A DNA stretch of 16,232 nt, from assembly GCA_964428935.1 (NCBI GenBank), contig CAYSAG010000098.1, forward strand, positions 1 through 16,232, in the 5' to 3' direction. The position numbers and the translations under genes were made by a program. Below the pieces are notes generated by a model, which did no database searches, was not told where the DNA came from, and was given only the letters and a program-made list of their open reading frames with translations. How positions within the stretch are numbered: position 1 is the stretch's first letter; each line of letters starts with the position of its first letter. Below are positions 14,013 to 16,232 of this stretch, piece after piece. This DNA is from JAADHY01 sp964428935 (GTDB lineage: Bacteria; Planctomycetota; Planctomycetia; Planctomycetales; Planctomycetaceae).

Positions 14013-14913
14013 GGTCGCCTTCAAAGAGCGGCTCGATTCCTTTCTCGGCCAGGCGGCGTTGAACTTTTTCTCGTGCCTGAGCCAGTTTTCGCGGCCGGTC
14101 GACGGTCCGTGTCTTGGCCAACCGATCTCCCCAACGGCGGGTGAGCGGGTCGCGGTACATCACAATGAGCTCGATGATGACCACGCACGGAATGAGGAAC
14201 GGCAGGTAACGAATCACGGCCTGTCCGTGTCCGAGCGGTGTCCGGCCGTCGCTGGCCTTCACAACCTGCAGGCCGACCAGGCGCTTGCCAGGACCGGCCC
14301 CTTGCATCAACGAGTCTCGCAAAACGAAGAGGATCAAGAAAACGACGGAAACCAGTTGATTCAAAGCGATGGCCGAGACGTCCGTCACCGAGCCGCTCAG
14401 CTCCGTCAGCATGTCGACGGCCAAACTCGTTGGAAAGAGGACCGCGTACAGCAAGAGCGAATCGAGAAAGTACGCCCCGACCCGGCGGTTGTGAAAACTG
14501 TTCTGACAACGGCGGCACAGGTAGTACGGACGTCGGTGCGGCTTCACTTGGCACTTGCGACAGTACGGCGCATGGCAGCGGACGCAAACCAGAATGGCCG
14601 GTCGCCGGTGACGGACACACTCGAAGGACCCTGCGCCCAACTCTTCTCGCTGGGTCCGAGAACTCGGCCACACCTCGGCCAGCCGGTCACCCGTGACGGG
14701 AGCGGTGTGGGGAATTTCGAGGCCGTCCAGCATGCCCGGCACGTCGGCCAACGGACGCGGCGTCTCTTCCGTGCAATGCCGAACCAGTGTGTTCCGCGAA
14801 ATCACTTCCTCCTGAAGAAAACGCCGCAGCGTCTCTCGTGACACCGGGCCGTAGACTTCTTCGTCTTCCGACTCGATCCACCAACCGATCTCGTAAGCCT
14901 TGTCTGTCATCAT
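13978..14913 (-). CDS. GYF/zinc-finger/RDD fusion membrane protein
   Basis: 311 residues. The N-terminus is GYF_2-like (DUF4339): GWWIESEDEEVYGPVSRETL with W11, W12 and YGP at 21-23. A cysteine-rich segment follows, with C99, H102, C110, C113, C118, C121, C133 and C136, like a B-box type zinc finger. The C-terminal half is an RDD domain with RRVGAYFLDSLLLY (R144, D151), GPGKRLVGLQVV (207-218) and RRWGDRLAKT. GYF-like domains bind Pro-rich peptides, so it may recruit a partner to the membrane. The ATG at 14913 has GAGG 6 nt upstream; a second ATG follows directly. The last 35 bp overlap the end of the RDD gene on the other strand. Domain calls are strong, but the function is unknown. Confidence 0.86.
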   Translation of the reverse strand: MMTDKAYEIGWWIESEDEEVYGPVSRETLRRFLQEEVISRNTLVRHCTEETPRPLADVPGMLDGLEIPHTAPVTGDRLAEVWPSSRTQREELGAGSFECVRHRRPAILVCVRCHAPYCRKCQVKPHRRPYYLCRRCQNSFHNRRVGAYFLDSLLLYAVLFPTSLAVDMLTELSGSVTDVSAIALNQLVSVVFLILFVLRDSLMQGAGPGKRLVGLQVVKASDGRTPLGHGQAVIRYLPFLIPCVVIIELIVMYRDPLTRRWGDRLAKTRTVDRPRKLAQAREKVQRRLAEKGIEPLFEGDLTDDPFARFVE

Positions 14914-15241
14914 GTTGCACCTCGTTGCGAACCGGTGACTGTGACAACCTTCGGCGACAGAGCCTTGGCAAGAAGGGCCGGCGAAAAGGGCCCGTCACGC
15001 GGTGCGGCCAGCGCCGCGCGGCCGTCGTCGCGCCGCGACAACGGAAGACACGCCCCGAGAAGCGGCCCCAGTATCACACACCCGATCAGAAGTGTCCAGC
15101 GTTGGTCGCCAGCTTGCGACCCGGAGGCGGGCGGTCCGCGTACCGCGGCCGTTTGACCAAAACGGGAATGATGGTAATGTGGTTACATCTTCGCCCGGCG
15201 TTTGGGACTGAAAAGATTTCTCGTGCGGAAGTCGGTGAGCA
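14914..15241. other. Divergent intergenic region
   Basis: 328 bp between the GYF-RDD gene (minus) and the membrane protein (plus). It contains the ribosome site of the first gene (GAGGTG, 14918-14923), GC-rich palindromic sequence near 15000-15045 and a candidate plus-strand promoter (15153-15180). I found no clear minus-strand promoter and no gene. Confidence 0.5.
15153..15180 (+). promoter_or_regulatory. Candidate promoter of the membrane-protein gene
   Basis: TTGACC (15153-15158), a 16-bp spacer and TAATGT (15175-15180). The start would be near 15187, about 55 nt before the ATG at 15242. The -10 is imperfect. Confidence 0.5.
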
Positions 15242-16057
15242 ATGGTACGTCGAGCGACCTCCACGATTCGCCGTTCGCTTGCGGAAATGGACCGCGCCTT
15301 CTGGTGCTTGCATGACCACCCGGCTCCACTGGCGGCGCTGTCGGCCCCGACGCTGCTCGGGCTGGCGCTAATTGCGGCAGTGGTCAGCGCGGCCGTTCGG
15401 AATTGGGACCTGTCCGGTTTCTACGTGTACTTGGTTTACTCCGTGCTCTGTCCGACGGTCGTCCTGTGGGCCATTACCTTCTTGCCGTTGCCGTGTGCCG
15501 TGTTCGTGTGGTTTCGAGCCCGTGGCGACACACCACCGGTTGCTCGGTGTTACTGGTACGTCCTGAGCCGGCTGGGTCGCTTGTTTCTGGTGGCGGTCAC
15601 GACGGGCTTGGCGTACCTGTTCAGTTTCGTCTTGGGAGGACTGCCGTTGCTCGTGCTGTGGCCGCGGATGTGCCTGGTCCCCATGGTCGCTCTGTTCGAG
15701 ACCGAACGGCGGGTCTTCCGTCGGTCGCGGCGTCTGCTGAAAGAAGAGACGGCCATTCACGTGCTGGCGACGGTCGAAGTGTGCGTGTTCGTGGGCTTGC
15801 TGGCGACAGTTTTCGTTCCGCGTTTGATTCTGGCGACGGAGCTGTTTGCGGGTCCGGTCACGCAGCTGGCTCTTCACTACCTGTGGGTGTTCGAGCTGAT
15901 GAGTGGCGTGGTCTTGGCCACGGCTCTGGCGGTCAGCTGGTGTCTTTCCTTGACGTTGTTGTACCACGACATTCGCACTGTGCGGGAAGGCGAGGTGCTG
16001 CGGGAGCGGATTCGGGAGCTCAGGGAGTCGCTGCGAGCGGCGTCTTCGTCGGCGTGA
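15242..16057 (+). CDS. Integral membrane protein of unknown function
   Basis: 271 residues. Hydrophobic helices lie at about 30-52 (LAALSAPTLLGLALIAAVVS), 60-91, 113-140 (LFLVAVTTGLAYLFSFVLGG), 178-200 and 220-245. A charged helical tail follows (VLRERIRELRESLR). No catalytic motif is visible. I do not recognise a named family with confidence. An ATG at 15287 (MDRAFWCLHDHPAP) is an alternative start and keeps all helices. The gene is followed after 27 bp by a secreted protein on the same strand, probably in one operon. The neighbouring SpoIIM and RDD genes suggest that it belongs to the same membrane-associated planctomycete block. Confidence 0.82.
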   Translation: MVRRATSTIRRSLAEMDRAFWCLHDHPAPLAALSAPTLLGLALIAAVVSAAVRNWDLSGFYVYLVYSVLCPTVVLWAITFLPLPCAVFVWFRARGDTPPVARCYWYVLSRLGRLFLVAVTTGLAYLFSFVLGGLPLLVLWPRMCLVPMVALFETERRVFRRSRRLLKEETAIHVLATVEVCVFVGLLATVFVPRLILATELFAGPVTQLALHYLWVFELMSGVVLATALAVSWCLSLTLLYHDIRTVREGEVLRERIRELRESLRAASSSA

Positions 16058-16084
16058 CTGCTGTCGGAGGACGAGACCGAGCCA

Positions 16085-16232
16085 ATGCGAGCTGTCGGAC
16101 GAAAAAGTGGTTTGGCGGTCGCGCTGGTAGCCACGGTGGTCGCAGGTTGGGGTGGCGTTGCGTGCGCGGAGGAACGGGCGGGGGAGCGGGCGACGGGGGC
16201 TGCGTCGAAGCTCGTCGGCGTGTCCGCGCCCC
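16085..16232 (+). CDS. Secreted or periplasmic protein, N-terminus only
   Basis: An open frame of 49 codons runs off the right edge. It begins MRAVGRKSGLAVALVATVV, continues to GGVACA and then EERAGE. This is a classical Sec signal peptide: basic start, hydrophobic core, and an ACA cleavage site before EE. Only about 25 residues of the mature part are visible, so no family can be named. From gene order in related bacteria it may be a DUF4129-type protein, which is inference only. Confidence 0.6.
   Translation, partial: MRAVGRKSGLAVALVATVVAGWGGVACAEERAGERATGAASKLVGVSAP

Noticed and set aside
1..16232. tRNA, rRNA, RNase P RNA, SRP RNA, CRISPR or transposon signatures
   Set aside because: A reading of the gaps for T-loop, conserved-core and repeat-spacer patterns found none; a covariance search was not possible here.

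Overview
The window looks like chromosomal DNA of a Planctomycete, probably Pirellulales-like. The base composition is GC-rich (I estimate about 62% by eye). The gene set has a Gram-negative envelope (BamD-like and LptE-like proteins), FHA and MoxR proteins, orphan MraZ, GYF/RDD and SpoIIM-family membrane proteins, and a GH88 hydrolase coupled to an SDR. I see no rRNA, tRNA, CRISPR array, transposase or phage gene. This assignment rests on family resemblance recalled from knowledge; no search was run.

Layout from left to right: (1) 2-1513, plus strand: the 3' part of a TPR protein of BamD type, then an LptE-like lipoprotein. (2) 1588-3481, minus strand: an FHA protein followed by a MoxR AAA+ ATPase, convergent with lptE. 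(3) 3482-4432: a gene-poor gap that holds the terminator of the next operon. (4) 4433-6259, minus strand: a three-gene envelope operon. It has a near-consensus sigma70-type promoter, two single-pass coiled-coil proteins, and a 48-residue membrane protein whose start overlaps the preceding gene. A strong hairpin plus U-tract ends it. (5) 6875-7451, minus strand: mraZ alone with its own promoter, without rsmH or other dcw genes. (6) 7976-10137, minus strand: a GH88-type unsaturated glucuronyl hydrolase and an SDR coupled by an ATGA overlap. (7) 10411-11331, minus strand: an extended-SDR NAD-dependent epimerase. (8) 11538-12136, minus strand: a 7Fe-type ferredoxin with a consensus promoter, a structured leader and a strong terminator. 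(9) 12243-14913: a tightly packed block of a SpoIIM-family protein (minus), an RDD protein (plus) and a GYF/zinc-finger/RDD protein (minus), in which gene ends overlap. (10) 15153-16232, plus strand: an integral membrane protein and the start of a secreted protein that runs off the window.

How the parts may work together: the left edge belongs to outer-membrane assembly. The coiled-coil operon is probably an inner-membrane/periplasmic module of unknown function. The right end resembles the SpoIIM-RDD-membrane protein block that in Planctomycetes often precedes DUF4129, MoxR and DUF58 genes, so more of that system may lie just beyond the right edge. The MoxR inside this window is paired only with an FHA protein.

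The items most worth checking are the coiled-coil operon with its 48-residue partner, the overlapping divergent and convergent ends around the RDD gene, the shift in GATC frequency near 12.5 kb, the degenerate orphan MraZ, and a possible reading-frame break at the extreme left edge.
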